A stretch of 64,000 bases of DNA from Planctomycetota bacterium (GTDB lineage Bacteria > Planctomycetota > Brocadiia > JAADGH01). The stretch spans positions 24,209 to 88,208 of the forward strand of contig JAADGH010000011.1 of the NCBI GenBank assembly GCA_013152475.1, in the 5' to 3' direction. Below, piece after piece: positions 1 through 9,016 of the stretch. A model generated the notes under the pieces. That model was not told where the DNA came from, made no database searches, and saw only the letters and a program-made list of their open reading frames with translations. The stretch's first letter is position 1. Each line of letters opens with the position of its first letter. A program made the position numbers and the translations under genes.

Positions 1-219
1 TACGTTCGGACGCGCGCGCTGGCGGCTCGGGATCTCGAAACCGCCTGGCGGGAGATTCGGAAACAGATCAACCGGTACTATTTCGTGAAGAATGTGCTCC
101 TTCGTCCGTGGGACATGCGGAATGTTCTTGCGGGCGTCCGCTCCCCGAAGGAGCTCCTCCGGCTTGTTCCGAAGGCGCCGAAGTTCGTCCTCAAACACCT
201 GTTCGGCACGCGAGGTTGA
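1..219 (+). CDS. C-terminal end of an unidentified protein (5' truncated)
   Basis: Frame 1 is open from the first base to the TGA at 217-219 and encodes the last 72 residues of a protein that starts outside the window. The tail is basic and ends KHLFGTRG. The segment NRYYFVKNVLLRPWDM resembles the C-terminal tails that follow the core of B12-binding radical SAM proteins, but without the core this is only a guess. The next gene starts three bases later, so it probably heads or belongs to the glycosyltransferase operon. Confidence 0.6.
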   Translation, partial: YVRTRALAARDLETAWREIRKQINRYYFVKNVLLRPWDMRNVLAGVRSPKELLRLVPKAPKFVLKHLFGTRG

Positions 220-222
220 CCG

Positions 223-1380
223 GTGGCGCAGGACCGTAAAATTCGCATTCTTCAAGTCTCCAGCGCCCGCGTTTATGGCGGGAATGAGGAGCACATCCGC
301 ACCCTCGTCAAGTATCTCGACCGGGACGTCTTCGACGTCTTTGCTGCTGCGCCAAAGGACGGGGAGTTCGCGCCGATCCTGGAAAAGGAAGGCGTCCAGG
401 TCTTCGATTTCCATGTGACCGGCAAGTTCGACTTTTCCGCAAAGCGAAACTTGCGCTCCATCATTGGCGAGAACACGATCGACATCATCCACGCGCACAA
501 CCGGCGCGAGGACCTCGTGGCGGCCCTGGCTGCACGAAAGTGCGGCGGCATCGCCGTCACCACCATCCATGACCGCATCAACATGAAACAGGATGGCACG
601 CGCGCTCATGGTCCGGCGACATGGGTCTACAACTACCTCTTGCGTCATCACTTCCACAAACTCATCACCGTCTCGGAGGCAACGCGTGACGACGCCATCG
701 CGGTGGCAGGCGTCGCACCGGACAAAATCGTCCACGTCGTCAACGGCATGGACCTCGAGCGGCTCGATGCGTCTCTGCACCTGGATGACAAGCGCGCCGA
801 GTTGGGCCTTGCCACCGAACACGCCGTGTCCGGCATGGTCGCCCGAGTGCGCGGAACGAACATCGGCAAAAAAGGCCATCGGTATTTCATCGAAGCGGCG
901 GCCATCGTCGCCCGCGATCTCCCCAACGCACGGTTCGTCATCGTCGGCGAGGATGACGAGGCGCGGGAGCTTCTCTCCGGCATGGCCGAGAAACTTGGCG
1001 TCCGTTCAGAGGTGATCTTCCTCGGATACCGCACGGACATCCTCGAAGTCATGTCCACCTTCGACGTGGTGGTCCTGCCCTCCCTCTTCGAAGGACTGCC
1101 CCGGACCCTAATGGAGGGCATGGCCCTCGGCAAGCCGGCTGTCGGGACACGCGTCGATGGGATCATGGAGTTGATTGTCGATGGCGAGACGGGTATCCTT
1201 GTGGACCCAGAGGATTCGCGTGGCTTGGCGATTGCGATGGGCGAAGTCCTTTCCTCGCCTGACAAGCGGGAAGAAATGGGCGCCGCCGCTGCGGAACGCA
1301 TACGCCGCGTCTTCGACGGCCGAATCATGGCCCGCGAGACCGGGGAGATTTACAGGGCGCTGGCAGGTACAACAGGATGA
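223..1380 (+). CDS. Family 4 glycosyltransferase (GT-B fold)
   Basis: A 385-residue GT4 enzyme, expected to transfer a sugar from a nucleotide-sugar donor to a growing cell-surface glycan on the cytoplasmic face of the inner membrane. The N-terminal Rossmann half opens with KIRILQVSSARVYGGNEEH, which carries the GG-x-E-x-H acceptor-side motif. The donor half shows FEGLPRTLMEGMALGKP, the retaining-enzyme E-x7-E motif, followed by the G-x-P loop. The start is GTG at 223, three bases after the preceding stop. The stop overlaps the next start as ATGA, so translation is probably coupled. Donor and acceptor cannot be read from the sequence. Confidence 0.88.
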   Translation: MAQDRKIRILQVSSARVYGGNEEHIRTLVKYLDRDVFDVFAAAPKDGEFAPILEKEGVQVFDFHVTGKFDFSAKRNLRSIIGENTIDIIHAHNRREDLVAALAARKCGGIAVTTIHDRINMKQDGTRAHGPATWVYNYLLRHHFHKLITVSEATRDDAIAVAGVAPDKIVHVVNGMDLERLDASLHLDDKRAELGLATEHAVSGMVARVRGTNIGKKGHRYFIEAAAIVARDLPNARFVIVGEDDEARELLSGMAEKLGVRSEVIFLGYRTDILEVMSTFDVVVLPSLFEGLPRTLMEGMALGKPAVGTRVDGIMELIVDGETGILVDPEDSRGLAIAMGEVLSSPDKREEMGAAAAERIRRVFDGRIMARETGEIYRALAGTTG

Positions 1381-2549
1381 AACAGGCTGGCCAATCTCGA
1401 CTGCGGAAGTTGAAGCGCACCGCCGGGCACACGGCCCTCGGTGTCGCCGAGCTGGCGTACACCGCCGCGACCCGATTCCTGGCCCCGCCTGCACCTTCCC
1501 AAATCACGAAAGACAATATCCGCAGCATCCTCGTCGTCGACCTCCTTCGTATTGGAGATACCGTCGTCGCAACATCCTCTATTCACGCTATTAAGGACAC
1601 GTTTCCTGACGCACTTCTGACGGTCATGGCGCAACCGATGATCCAACCACTCTTGGACGCGGACCCCATGATCGATGAGCTGATCTCGCCGTCCATGCGA
1701 CCCCATACCCAGCATTTCGACATGGCGATCGTGATGGACATAAGCCTGCGCGGCAACCTGATCGCATGGCTTTCCCGGACGCCGATTCGGGTCGGGTATG
1801 ATTCGTTCGGCCGCGGGTTCATGCTCACGGAGCGCGTGCCCGCCCCCCCCTACTGGAACACGGCGACATGGGACTACCGACCGAACGAGAACGTCCGCCA
1901 CCAAGTCGACAGTTGGCTCGATCTCGTCGAGCGTATCGGCATCCGCGCGACGGATCGCCGTCCCAAATTGTTTCTTGGAGACTCCGCCCGGAACGTTGTG
2001 CGCAAGTTTTTCGCGGATGAGGAGGTGGATCGTAACGCCCTCAAGGTCGCCATCCACCCCGGCAGCAATCCGTCCTATCAATGGAGATCGGAGCGTTTCG
2101 CAAACGTAGCCGATTTTCTTCGCACGCAGCATGGTGCGAAGGTTTTCATCACGGGGTCACGCGCCGACGCCGCCCTGGCAGGTGAAATCCAGCGAAGGAT
2201 GTCGGGCAAGGCCATCGCGGCGACGGGCATCGGCGGCCTCGATGTCATGACGGCGCTTCTCTCGGAGATGGACCTCGTCATCAGTGTGGACACGTGCGCC
2301 ACGCACATCGCCTCCGCCGTGGGCACGCGCGTCATCGCCCTGTTCGGCCCCGGCGACCCGCGCATCTGGCGACCGTATGGGCATGAGCATATCGTTCTCC
2401 GCGACGAGCGCTCGAACTGCCTCGGCTGCAAGAAGGCGGACTGTTTTCGCGAGGCGCACTACTGCATGGACGGCATCACAGTGGAGCAGGTTATCGCCAC
2501 TTCCGACCGGGTGCTGAGGTCGCTGAAGTCGAAGGGAGCGGCGGAGTGA
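1377..2549 (+). CDS. Heptosyltransferase-family (GT9) glycosyltransferase
   Basis: A 390-residue member of the ADP-heptose:LPS heptosyltransferase family, which builds the inner core of LPS. The N-terminal motif LLRIGDTVVATSSIHAIK is the usual acceptor-side signature. The donor half has AIHPGSNPSYQWRSERFANV and ISVDTCATHIASAVGTRVIALFGP, typical of GT9. A late cysteine cluster (NCLGCKKADCFREAHYC) also occurs in many GT9 proteins. It overlaps both neighbours by four bases. Whether the sugar is heptose or another residue cannot be decided here. Confidence 0.88.
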   Translation: MKQAGQSRLRKLKRTAGHTALGVAELAYTAATRFLAPPAPSQITKDNIRSILVVDLLRIGDTVVATSSIHAIKDTFPDALLTVMAQPMIQPLLDADPMIDELISPSMRPHTQHFDMAIVMDISLRGNLIAWLSRTPIRVGYDSFGRGFMLTERVPAPPYWNTATWDYRPNENVRHQVDSWLDLVERIGIRATDRRPKLFLGDSARNVVRKFFADEEVDRNALKVAIHPGSNPSYQWRSERFANVADFLRTQHGAKVFITGSRADAALAGEIQRRMSGKAIAATGIGGLDVMTALLSEMDLVISVDTCATHIASAVGTRVIALFGPGDPRIWRPYGHEHIVLRDERSNCLGCKKADCFREAHYCMDGITVEQVIATSDRVLRSLKSKGAAE

Positions 2550-3715
2550 GGATACTCTACATCGCAGGCGAGGTCGTTCCCGGCAGCAACGGCGGGTCCG
2601 TTCATGTTTGGGAGGTCGCGACCAACCTGGCCCGCCTCGGACATCACGTGACCGCCCTGGTTCGACGCGGGCCGGGCCAGCCCAAGCGAGAAATTCTCCG
2701 CGGCGTCGAGTTTGTCCGTACCAGGATGTCGTTCTGCGGACGAACGTTCCCGATCCTTGCGCTCTGTCGCGCCCTCCGGCTCTCCCTTCGGGGCTATGAT
2801 ATGGTGATGGACCGGTATGTCACGTTCGGGGGCGCGGGTATGGTCCTTTCCTGGGTAATGGGCATTCCCCTGGCGCTGGAGGTCAACAGTCCGCACGTGG
2901 AGGAACTGATCTGGCGGCTCGATATCCAATGCCCCTTCGCGAAGGGCGCGCTGCGGGCGTGGACCGGGTCCATGTTTCGGCGTGCGTCGCTCATCATCTC
3001 GCCCTTGCCGTCCCTTGTTCCCCGATTCGCACGGGGCAAGGTGCGGGAGGTGGCTTGGGCGGCAAACCTCAGCATGTTTGGTCCCGACTTGCGCAGCACA
3101 CCGGAATGCGCCCGCATCCGGAAGGAACATGATCTTGCCGACAAGAAGGTCGTCCTCTTTCTGGGTACGTTCCGGGAGTGGCACGGCGTCCTGCTGCTTC
3201 CCGACATCATTCAGTACGTCTGCAACCGCTCGGGGGATGCCAGGTTCCTGTTCGTAGGCGACGGGGAGTGCCTGCAGCGCGTGCGGCGGGAGCTGGAGCG
3301 AAAGGGCCTGGCGGGTCGCGTGGCCGTTGCGGGGTCGCGCCCGTATGACCAAGTGCCGTACTACATCGCGGCATCGGATGTGGGGATCGCGCCGTACGAT
3401 CTGGAGGCGTATCCGATGCTCAAGCGCTTCGGGTTCTTCTGGTCGCCGCTGAAGATCTTCGAATACATGGCCGGAGGACTGCCGGTCGTTACGATCGACG
3501 TGCCGCCCCTGAAGGAGATCGTCGCGGACGGTGAGCGGGGCTGCGTCGTTCCCTGCCGGGATGTCCCGGCGACGGGCGACGCCATTGTGTGGTTGATGTC
3601 CGACGACGCCAACCGTCAGGCCATGGGGCGGCGCGCGAGAAAATTTGTGGCGCAGTATTATGGCTGGCAGGACCATGTCCGGGAGCTGGCCGAGCTTTTC
3701 GCAAAGATGAGATAG
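2546..3715 (+). CDS. Family 4 glycosyltransferase
   Basis: A 389-residue GT-B enzyme starting at a GTG that overlaps the previous TGA (GTGA). The first half begins MRILYIAGEVVPGSNGGSVH, with the glycine-rich acceptor loop. The second half has VLFLGTFREWHGV (start of the donor domain) and SPLKIFEYMAGGLPVV, the form of the nucleotide-binding motif found in many GT4 enzymes where the first Glu is replaced and the second is kept. The stop is directly followed by the next ATG. It is the third enzyme of the same operon and so part of the same glycan pathway; its specificity is unknown. Confidence 0.86.
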   Translation: MRILYIAGEVVPGSNGGSVHVWEVATNLARLGHHVTALVRRGPGQPKREILRGVEFVRTRMSFCGRTFPILALCRALRLSLRGYDMVMDRYVTFGGAGMVLSWVMGIPLALEVNSPHVEELIWRLDIQCPFAKGALRAWTGSMFRRASLIISPLPSLVPRFARGKVREVAWAANLSMFGPDLRSTPECARIRKEHDLADKKVVLFLGTFREWHGVLLLPDIIQYVCNRSGDARFLFVGDGECLQRVRRELERKGLAGRVAVAGSRPYDQVPYYIAASDVGIAPYDLEAYPMLKRFGFFWSPLKIFEYMAGGLPVVTIDVPPLKEIVADGERGCVVPCRDVPATGDAIVWLMSDDANRQAMGRRARKFVAQYYGWQDHVRELAELFAKMR

Positions 3716-4804
3716 ATGAAGGTCTGCCTGGATGCACGCGTGATTACCGGCGCGCCCTCGGGGATTCCCCGCCTGGCGGCGAATGTGATTACGCGTATGA
3801 CACGGTTTCCGACGGAGCACGAATTCGTTCTGTTGTTGCGTCCCGGTATCTCGGACCCCTGCCTTCGGCCATCCGACGATGCCGAGATCATTGAGGTGGA
3901 CATCCCTGCGTACTCGTTGCGCGAGCAGGTTCGCATCCCCAAACTCGTGCGCAGGTTGGGCTGCGACCTGTATCACTGCTTCACCTACGCCGCGCCGCTG
4001 CGCCAGGTGTGCAAGTCGATCATGTCGGTCTATGACCTGACGCAACTGGAGTTCCCGCAGTATGTTGGGATCCTCCGCGGCGCCTACGTCAAGCACGTCA
4101 CCCGTGCCACGGCCCGGCGGTCGTGGCGCGTGATGACCATCTCCGAGTACTCGAGGTGGGCCGTCTGCGGGCGCTTCGAGATTGCCCCAGAGAAGGTCTT
4201 CGTCGCCTACGCCGCAGTGGATACGGACGTCTTCACGCCCGGTGATGTCTCGATCAATTCGGTCAAAAATCTCCAGCCATATATCCTGAATGTGAGCAAC
4301 AAGTGGCCGCACAAGAACGCGGCAGCCGTGGTGCAAATCGTGAAGCGCATTGCGGGCCGGTGCGAACACAAGCTGGTCATGGTCGGGGAGCAGAACGCGG
4401 AGGTGCGCGGCCTGATCGGGCGGCTCGGTCTCGAAGATCGAGTTGTCATCCGAACCGCCGTGGCGGATGAGGAATTGGTCGATCTATACCGCGGCGCGGA
4501 TGTCTTTCTCTTCCCCTCGTTAAGCGAGGGGTTCGGCATGACGCCGATGGAGGCGATGGCGTGCGGCGCCCCCACGATCTCGTCCTATGCGACCTCGCTG
4601 GCGGAGGTGCTGGACGACGCGGCGCTGCTCTTCTGCCCCTATGACGTGGAGCACATGGCGGAGGCGGTGCTGCAGGTGCTGAACGATTCGCAACTACGAA
4701 ATGAGCTCCGCCGGAGAGGTATGGAGCAAGCAAAGGTCTTCACGTGGGACGACGCGGCGCGGCGTATCCTGGATGTGTATGAAGAGGCATGCGCCGATGA
4801 CTGA
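3716..4804 (+). CDS. Family 4 glycosyltransferase
   Basis: A 362-residue GT4 enzyme whose ATG abuts the previous stop codon. It opens MKVCLDARVITGAPSGIPR, which fits enzymes of the mannosyl- or rhamnosyltransferase type (D-x-R-x3-G). The donor half contains ILNVSNKWPHKN and SLSEGFGMTPMEAMACGAP, a complete E-x7-E motif, then ATSLAEVLDDAALLFCPYD. Length and motif order match the family. The gene end overlaps the start of the next glycosyltransferase by eight bases. Confidence 0.88.
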   Translation: MKVCLDARVITGAPSGIPRLAANVITRMTRFPTEHEFVLLLRPGISDPCLRPSDDAEIIEVDIPAYSLREQVRIPKLVRRLGCDLYHCFTYAAPLRQVCKSIMSVYDLTQLEFPQYVGILRGAYVKHVTRATARRSWRVMTISEYSRWAVCGRFEIAPEKVFVAYAAVDTDVFTPGDVSINSVKNLQPYILNVSNKWPHKNAAAVVQIVKRIAGRCEHKLVMVGEQNAEVRGLIGRLGLEDRVVIRTAVADEELVDLYRGADVFLFPSLSEGFGMTPMEAMACGAPTISSYATSLAEVLDDAALLFCPYDVEHMAEAVLQVLNDSQLRNELRRRGMEQAKVFTWDDAARRILDVYEEACADD

Positions 4805-5924
4805 CGGCATACTCCCCGATGTGAGATGCGCCCTCGTGCACGACTGGCTGACCGGCATGCGCGGCGGGGAGAAGTGCCTGGAGGTCTTTTGCGAACTGTT
4901 GCCCCAGGCGGACCTCTTCACGCTGCTTCACCTCGCGGGGCGGATGTCCGAACCGATCGAGGCCATGAACATCCACACGTCGTTTGTCCAAAAGCTTCCC
5001 TTTGTCGAGTCGAAGTACCGGCACTACCTGCCGATCTTTCCGCGCGCCATCGAGCGGTTCGATTTCTCCGGGTATGACCTCATCTTCAGCAGCAGCCACT
5101 GCGTGGCCAAAGGGGCGCGGCCCCGCCCGGGCGCGCTGCACATCTGCTATTGCTACTCGCCCATGCGGTATGTTTGGGACATGTTCGATGCCTACTTCGG
5201 CGAGCACCGCACCGGCCGGATCAAGCGCGCCATTATCGGTACGTTCGCTGCACGGCTGCGTGACTGGGACCGGCGGACGTGTGACCGGGTGGACAGGTTC
5301 ATCGCCATCTCGGAGCACGTGCGCAAGCGAATCCAGCGCAACTACGAGCGCGACGCGGACGTGATCCATCCGCCCGTCGATTGTTCCTTCTTCCGCTCCG
5401 TCGGAGAGCCGGAAGAGTATTACCTGGTCGCGTCGGCCTTTGCGCCGTACAAGCGGATTGATCTGGCTATCGAGACGTTCAACGGGCTCGGCAGGCCGCT
5501 GAAGGTCATCGGCAGCGGTCCGGACGAGAGGCGCCTGCGCGCCATGGCCGGACCGAACATCGAGTTTCTCGGAGCGGTGTCTGACGAGGAGCTCCGCGCG
5601 GCCTACTCCAAATGCCGTGCGTTCATCTTTCCGCCGGAGGAGGACTTCGGCATCATGCCCATCGAAGCGATGGCCTGCGGGCGGCCGGTGATCGCCTACG
5701 GTGTCGGCGGGGCCTTGGAGACGGTGACCGAAGAAACGGGCCTCTTCTTTCCCGAGCAGACGGTGGCCGCGCTGAGGAAGGCGATCGAGGAATTCGAGCA
5801 ACGGGAGTTGGAGTTCAAACCGGAACTCGCACGAGCCCAGGCCATGACGTTCAACCGTCCCGTGTTCAAGCGGAAGGTGGCGGACTACCTCCGCGCAAGC
5901 CTCCAACGCACCGGCGGCATGTAA
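4797..5924 (+). CDS. Family 4 glycosyltransferase (WbaZ-like)
   Basis: A 375-residue GT4 enzyme. The ATG at 4797 was chosen over upstream in-frame codons because it gives the family N-terminus ALVHDWLTGMRGGEKCLE and only an eight-base overlap with the previous gene. The VHDWL-x-G-x-RGGE pattern is typical of WbaZ-type mannosyltransferases. The donor half has SAFAPYKRIDLAIETF, IGSGPDERRLR and PEEDFGIMPIEAMACGRP with an intact E-x7-E. It is the last gene of the plus-strand operon and runs convergently into lpxI five bases away. The mannose assignment is inference from family resemblance. Confidence 0.87.
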   Translation: MTDGILPDVRCALVHDWLTGMRGGEKCLEVFCELLPQADLFTLLHLAGRMSEPIEAMNIHTSFVQKLPFVESKYRHYLPIFPRAIERFDFSGYDLIFSSSHCVAKGARPRPGALHICYCYSPMRYVWDMFDAYFGEHRTGRIKRAIIGTFAARLRDWDRRTCDRVDRFIAISEHVRKRIQRNYERDADVIHPPVDCSFFRSVGEPEEYYLVASAFAPYKRIDLAIETFNGLGRPLKVIGSGPDERRLRAMAGPNIEFLGAVSDEELRAAYSKCRAFIFPPEEDFGIMPIEAMACGRPVIAYGVGGALETVTEETGLFFPEQTVAALRKAIEEFEQRELEFKPELARAQAMTFNRPVFKRKVADYLRASLQRTGGM

Positions 5925-5929
5925 CCGCG

Positions 5930-6757
5930 CTACTTGTCCTTCAGCGCGAGGATGCAGATGCCCGCGCGGTCCGCGGCCTTGATGACCTCTTCCTTTTCGA
6001 GTATGAGCGTCTTGTCCGCCTCCACCGCAAGGACGCGGGCGCGGGTTTCCTTGAGGACTTCGATCGTGCGGAGTCCGATGGCCGGCACGTCGAAACGGAG
6101 GTCCTGGTTCGGCTTGCTGACCTTCACCACCACTGCGCCACTCTTGCCCAGTTGGCCGCCGCGGCGAATGGCGGCGTCGGTGCCTTCGATCGCCTCAACG
6201 GCGAGGACGGCCTGCTCCTTCACGACCACCGTCTGGCCGACCTGGAGGTGGGCCATCTGCTTGGCCAGGTCCCAACCGAAGCGGACGTCCGCCATCTCGG
6301 ATTCGGTCGGTCGGCGTTTCGTGCAGCAGCCTTCTTCGGCCAGGTGTTCGGTCATGTATTCAATCGAGTTGCAGATGGTGATGCCGTCGGCGGCGAACTC
6401 GTTCGCCGCGCCTTCGAGCAGCGAATAATCCTTCTTGTCCCGAAGCGTGTGATACCAGAACCGAAGCGTCCGCAGGTCGGGGCGGAACCGCAGGATGCGC
6501 AGCGGCGAATACATCTTCGCCTTCGTAATGCCCCCGGCCATGACCGCTTGGGTCACGTTCTCCCGTTTCAAGAGCTTGATCCACTTGCCCAGCTGCGCGA
6601 TACCGGCCCAGTATACCCTGTCGGCATGCTCCACAATCTCTGGGAGGGTCTCTCCCCGTAGGGCGATCGCCACCACATCGAGACCCCGGCGCTTCGCGGA
6701 TTGTGCGAAGAGGATGGGGAACTTGCCATTGCCGGCAATCAGGCCGATTTTGCTCAT
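5930..6757 (-). CDS. lpxI: UDP-2,3-diacylglucosamine pyrophosphatase LpxI
   Basis: A 275-residue LpxI (DUF1009) protein. LpxI hydrolyses UDP-2,3-diacylglucosamine to lipid X and UMP in lipid A synthesis and replaces LpxH in many non-gamma-proteobacteria. The N-terminal domain starts IGLIAGNGKFPILFAQSAK and contains AVMAGGITKAKMYSPLR. The C-terminal domain has DLAKQMAHLQVGQTVVVKE, AVEAIEGTDAAIRRGG and the end signature RFDVPAIGLRTIEVLKE. Length and motif order fit the family throughout. It lies 15 bases downstream of lpxD and is probably transcribed with it. Confidence 0.93.
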   Translation of the reverse strand: MSKIGLIAGNGKFPILFAQSAKRRGLDVVAIALRGETLPEIVEHADRVYWAGIAQLGKWIKLLKRENVTQAVMAGGITKAKMYSPLRILRFRPDLRTLRFWYHTLRDKKDYSLLEGAANEFAADGITICNSIEYMTEHLAEEGCCTKRRPTESEMADVRFGWDLAKQMAHLQVGQTVVVKEQAVLAVEAIEGTDAAIRRGGQLGKSGAVVVKVSKPNQDLRFDVPAIGLRTIEVLKETRARVLAVEADKTLILEKEEVIKAADRAGICILALKDK

Positions 6758-6772
6758 GGCCTCCGCGATCCT

Positions 6773-7810
6773 CTACTCGCCCTTGGCGTTTTCGAGCTCC
6801 TCGACCCGCATCTCGAGCTTGCGGATCTGCTTGCGCAGGGTCGGGAGCTTGTGCAAGGCGGCGAATTGCTCTCGGGCCTCCTTGATTGGCACCGCCGGCG
6901 TCCCGAAATATGTCGAGCCGTCCGGGAGGTCATGTGTCACCCCCGATTGCGCGGCGACGGTCACATTGTCGCCGATCTCCAAGTGGCCTACCACGCCCAC
7001 CTGCCCGGTGAAGAGGCAGTGTTTGCCAATCTTCACCGTTCCCGAGATGCCGACCTGCGAGATCATCAGCGTGTTCTCTCCCACATCCACATTATGCGAG
7101 ATCACGCAATTGCTGTCGATCTTGCATCCCTTGCGGATGATCGTGTACTGCAAGGCGCCGCGGTTGATTACCGTGTTGGCGCCGATGCTGACGTCATCTT
7201 CGATGATCGCATTGCCTATCTGGGGAATCTTGTAGTACTCCGCCCCGTCGGGGGCGAAACCGAACCCGTCGCTGCCAATCGTCACGTTGGCATGAAGAAT
7301 CACGCGCCTGCCGATCACTGTCTGGTCATAGAGGACGGTGTTGGGATAGATCACCGTGTCCTCGCCGATTGTCGTGCCCTTCCCCACATACACATTCGAG
7401 TAGATGGCCACCCGGTCGCCAATCGACACGTCGTCGCCAATGACACAGTACGGACCGATGGCGGCCTCGTCACCCACCTGGGCCGACTGACTGACCACCG
7501 CCGTGGGATGCACGCCCGCCGCCGGGCGCGGTCGGCCGGGGATCATGTAGTCTACAATTTTTGCGAACGCCAGATAGGGATTATCCGAAATGATGGCAGC
7601 CGTCTTTACGTGGTCTTCGTGTTCGGGGGAGATCACGACAGCGGATGCCTTGGTGTCATCGAGGGCTTTCTCGTATTTTTTGTTCGAGAGGAAGGTGATG
7701 TCCCCCTCGCCGGCCCCGTGGATGGTGTTGGGGCGAAGGATTTTCGTCTCGGGATCGCCCACGACGTTGCCGCCGATGTGCTCTGCCAGTTCGCGTAGAG
7801 TGAAAGCCAT
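6773..7810 (-). CDS. lpxD: UDP-3-O-acylglucosamine N-acyltransferase LpxD
   Basis: A 345-residue LpxD that adds the second 3-hydroxyacyl chain to the lipid A precursor in the cytoplasm. The N-terminal domain (about 1-100) begins MAFTLRELAEHIGGNVVGDP. A long left-handed beta-helix of hexapeptide repeats follows, including HANVTIGSDGFGFAPDG and CVISHNVDVG, which carries the expected catalytic His (HNV). A C-terminal helix (LRKQIRKLEMRVEELEN) ends it. An in-frame TTG at 7855 is rejected as the start because it lies at the -10 box of the promoter at 7856-7883; the ATG at 7810 gives the normal family start. Confidence 0.94.
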   Translation of the reverse strand: MAFTLRELAEHIGGNVVGDPETKILRPNTIHGAGEGDITFLSNKKYEKALDDTKASAVVISPEHEDHVKTAAIISDNPYLAFAKIVDYMIPGRPRPAAGVHPTAVVSQSAQVGDEAAIGPYCVIGDDVSIGDRVAIYSNVYVGKGTTIGEDTVIYPNTVLYDQTVIGRRVILHANVTIGSDGFGFAPDGAEYYKIPQIGNAIIEDDVSIGANTVINRGALQYTIIRKGCKIDSNCVISHNVDVGENTLMISQVGISGTVKIGKHCLFTGQVGVVGHLEIGDNVTVAAQSGVTHDLPDGSTYFGTPAVPIKEAREQFAALHKLPTLRKQIRKLEMRVEELENAKGE

Positions 7811-7855
7811 GCCACACGTTTTCAATTTTTTGGGCTGTTGATCCGAGCAATTCAA

Positions 7856-7883
7856 ATTGTAGTGAAAATGCTCTTCAAGTCAA
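7856..7883 (-). promoter_or_regulatory. Promoter of lpxD-lpxI
   Basis: On the minus strand TTGACT (7878-7883) is separated by 16 bases from TACAAT (7856-7861). The predicted transcript start near 7849 leaves a leader of about 40 bases before the lpxD ATG. Confidence 0.65.
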
Positions 7884-7916
7884 CAAAAAAACGGCGGCGC
7901 GGTGAAGGAGGTGGCG

Positions 7917-7945
7917 TTGACTCGTCGGGGGAAATGTGCTATGGT
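7917..7945 (+). promoter_or_regulatory. Promoter of the U32-like gene pair
   Basis: TTGACT (7917-7922), a 17-base spacer and TATGGT (7940-7945) stand upstream of the GGGAGG ribosome binding site and ATG at 7985. With the lpxD promoter it forms a divergent control region. Confidence 0.6.
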
Positions 7946-7984
7946 GAAAGAAACTGAGGGACGCGACTCCTCCCGGGAGGAACC

Positions 7985-9016
7985 ATGCTCAAGTTCAGCA
8001 TCGGATTCAACGGCTCCATCGCCTTTACGGATGCGATCCAGAGGCACAGGGACCGGATCGAAGAGATCTACTTCGCGCCTCCGGGGCTGACCTCCGGCCG
8101 GGCTTCGGCCGGCCGCCTGGGCACCCACTCGTATACGCTCTGCCTGCACCAGATGCTTGTTCAGGCGAGGGACCTCGGCATTCCCACCAACGCCGTCTTC
8201 GACACGCTCTGCGTCGGCAGCGACTATGGGTCGAATCGCCAGGGGGAGAAGATCGTCTCCATCATGCGCATCCACACGGAGCTGTATAAGGTCGGCGCGG
8301 CGACGTTCGTGTCCCCCATCGACGCCCAGCTCGTCAAGCGTCAGTTCCCGCAGGTGAAGGTGTGTGCCTCGGTCAACATGTTTGTCCGCAATCCCGTCCA
8401 AGCCCGGGAGGTGGCGCCGTTCTGCGATGTGCTTATCCTCGATCGCACCATCAATCGAGACCTCGACGCTATTCAGGCGATCAAGAGGGAAACGGGGAAG
8501 GAGATTCGACTTCTGGCGAATGAGGCGTGCGTCTTCGAGTGCAGGAACCGCATCCAGCACCTGAATCACCTGAGTCACCAGCAGGGCCTTGGCACGCGCT
8601 CCTTCTTTCCGTGCATCCACCAGTACGAGCGCGACCACGCCACAATCCTTAAGGCCCCCATCATCCGGCCCGAGGACCTGCATCACTACGAGGGCGTGGC
8701 GGATTCGATCCAACTGTCCACTCGGATTACCGCAGACGACCGGCTCGACCTGATGCTCCAGGCCTACACGAGCGGGCAGTTCAGCGGTAACCTGTTCGGC
8801 ATCGTCGAATCGCCGGGACTGGATGGCTACATCGCCATGAAACGCCGGCGCGACGGCCAAGATCCCTATTTCAACAACGCAGCGATCCCGCCCGACTTCT
8901 GGGAGCGCGCCACTCGGTGCGGCACGCTCTGCCGGGACTGCACCTACTGCGACGAGATCGCACAGGGGGCCTTCACACTCGCGCCCTTCCAGCGGGCGGA
9001 GGCGCCGGTGCCATGA
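7985..9016 (+). CDS. U32-peptidase-like TIM-barrel protein, paralogue 1
   Basis: A 343-residue protein that looks like the U32 collagenase-like peptidase family, whose studied members (UbiU/UbiV, TrhP, RlhA) mostly act with iron-sulfur clusters in hydroxylation of quinones, tRNA or rRNA rather than as proteases. Barrel-like strands include KFSIGFNG, KVCASVNMFVRNPVQAREV and DVLILDRTINRD. Cysteines stand at C182 and C186 (NEACVFEC), C210 (FFPC) and in a C-terminal Cx3Cx2Cx2C (C312, C316, C319, C322). The segment APIIRPEDLHHYEG is shared with the next gene. ATG at 7985 follows GGGAGG at good spacing. The family assignment is moderate; substrate unknown. Confidence 0.6.
   Translation: MLKFSIGFNGSIAFTDAIQRHRDRIEEIYFAPPGLTSGRASAGRLGTHSYTLCLHQMLVQARDLGIPTNAVFDTLCVGSDYGSNRQGEKIVSIMRIHTELYKVGAATFVSPIDAQLVKRQFPQVKVCASVNMFVRNPVQAREVAPFCDVLILDRTINRDLDAIQAIKRETGKEIRLLANEACVFECRNRIQHLNHLSHQQGLGTRSFFPCIHQYERDHATILKAPIIRPEDLHHYEGVADSIQLSTRITADDRLDLMLQAYTSGQFSGNLFGIVESPGLDGYIAMKRRRDGQDPYFNNAAIPPDFWERATRCGTLCRDCTYCDEIAQGAFTLAPFQRAEAPVP

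Noticed and set aside
1844..1850. Runs of C (also near 24222, 58866 and 63160) as possible phase-variation switches
   Set aside because: All lie inside intact frames whose downstream parts keep their family motifs, so there is no sign of switching or error.
2459..4369. Minus-strand open frame of over 600 codons opposite the glycosyltransferases
   Set aside because: Antisense to clear GT genes with conserved motifs; no recognisable protein.
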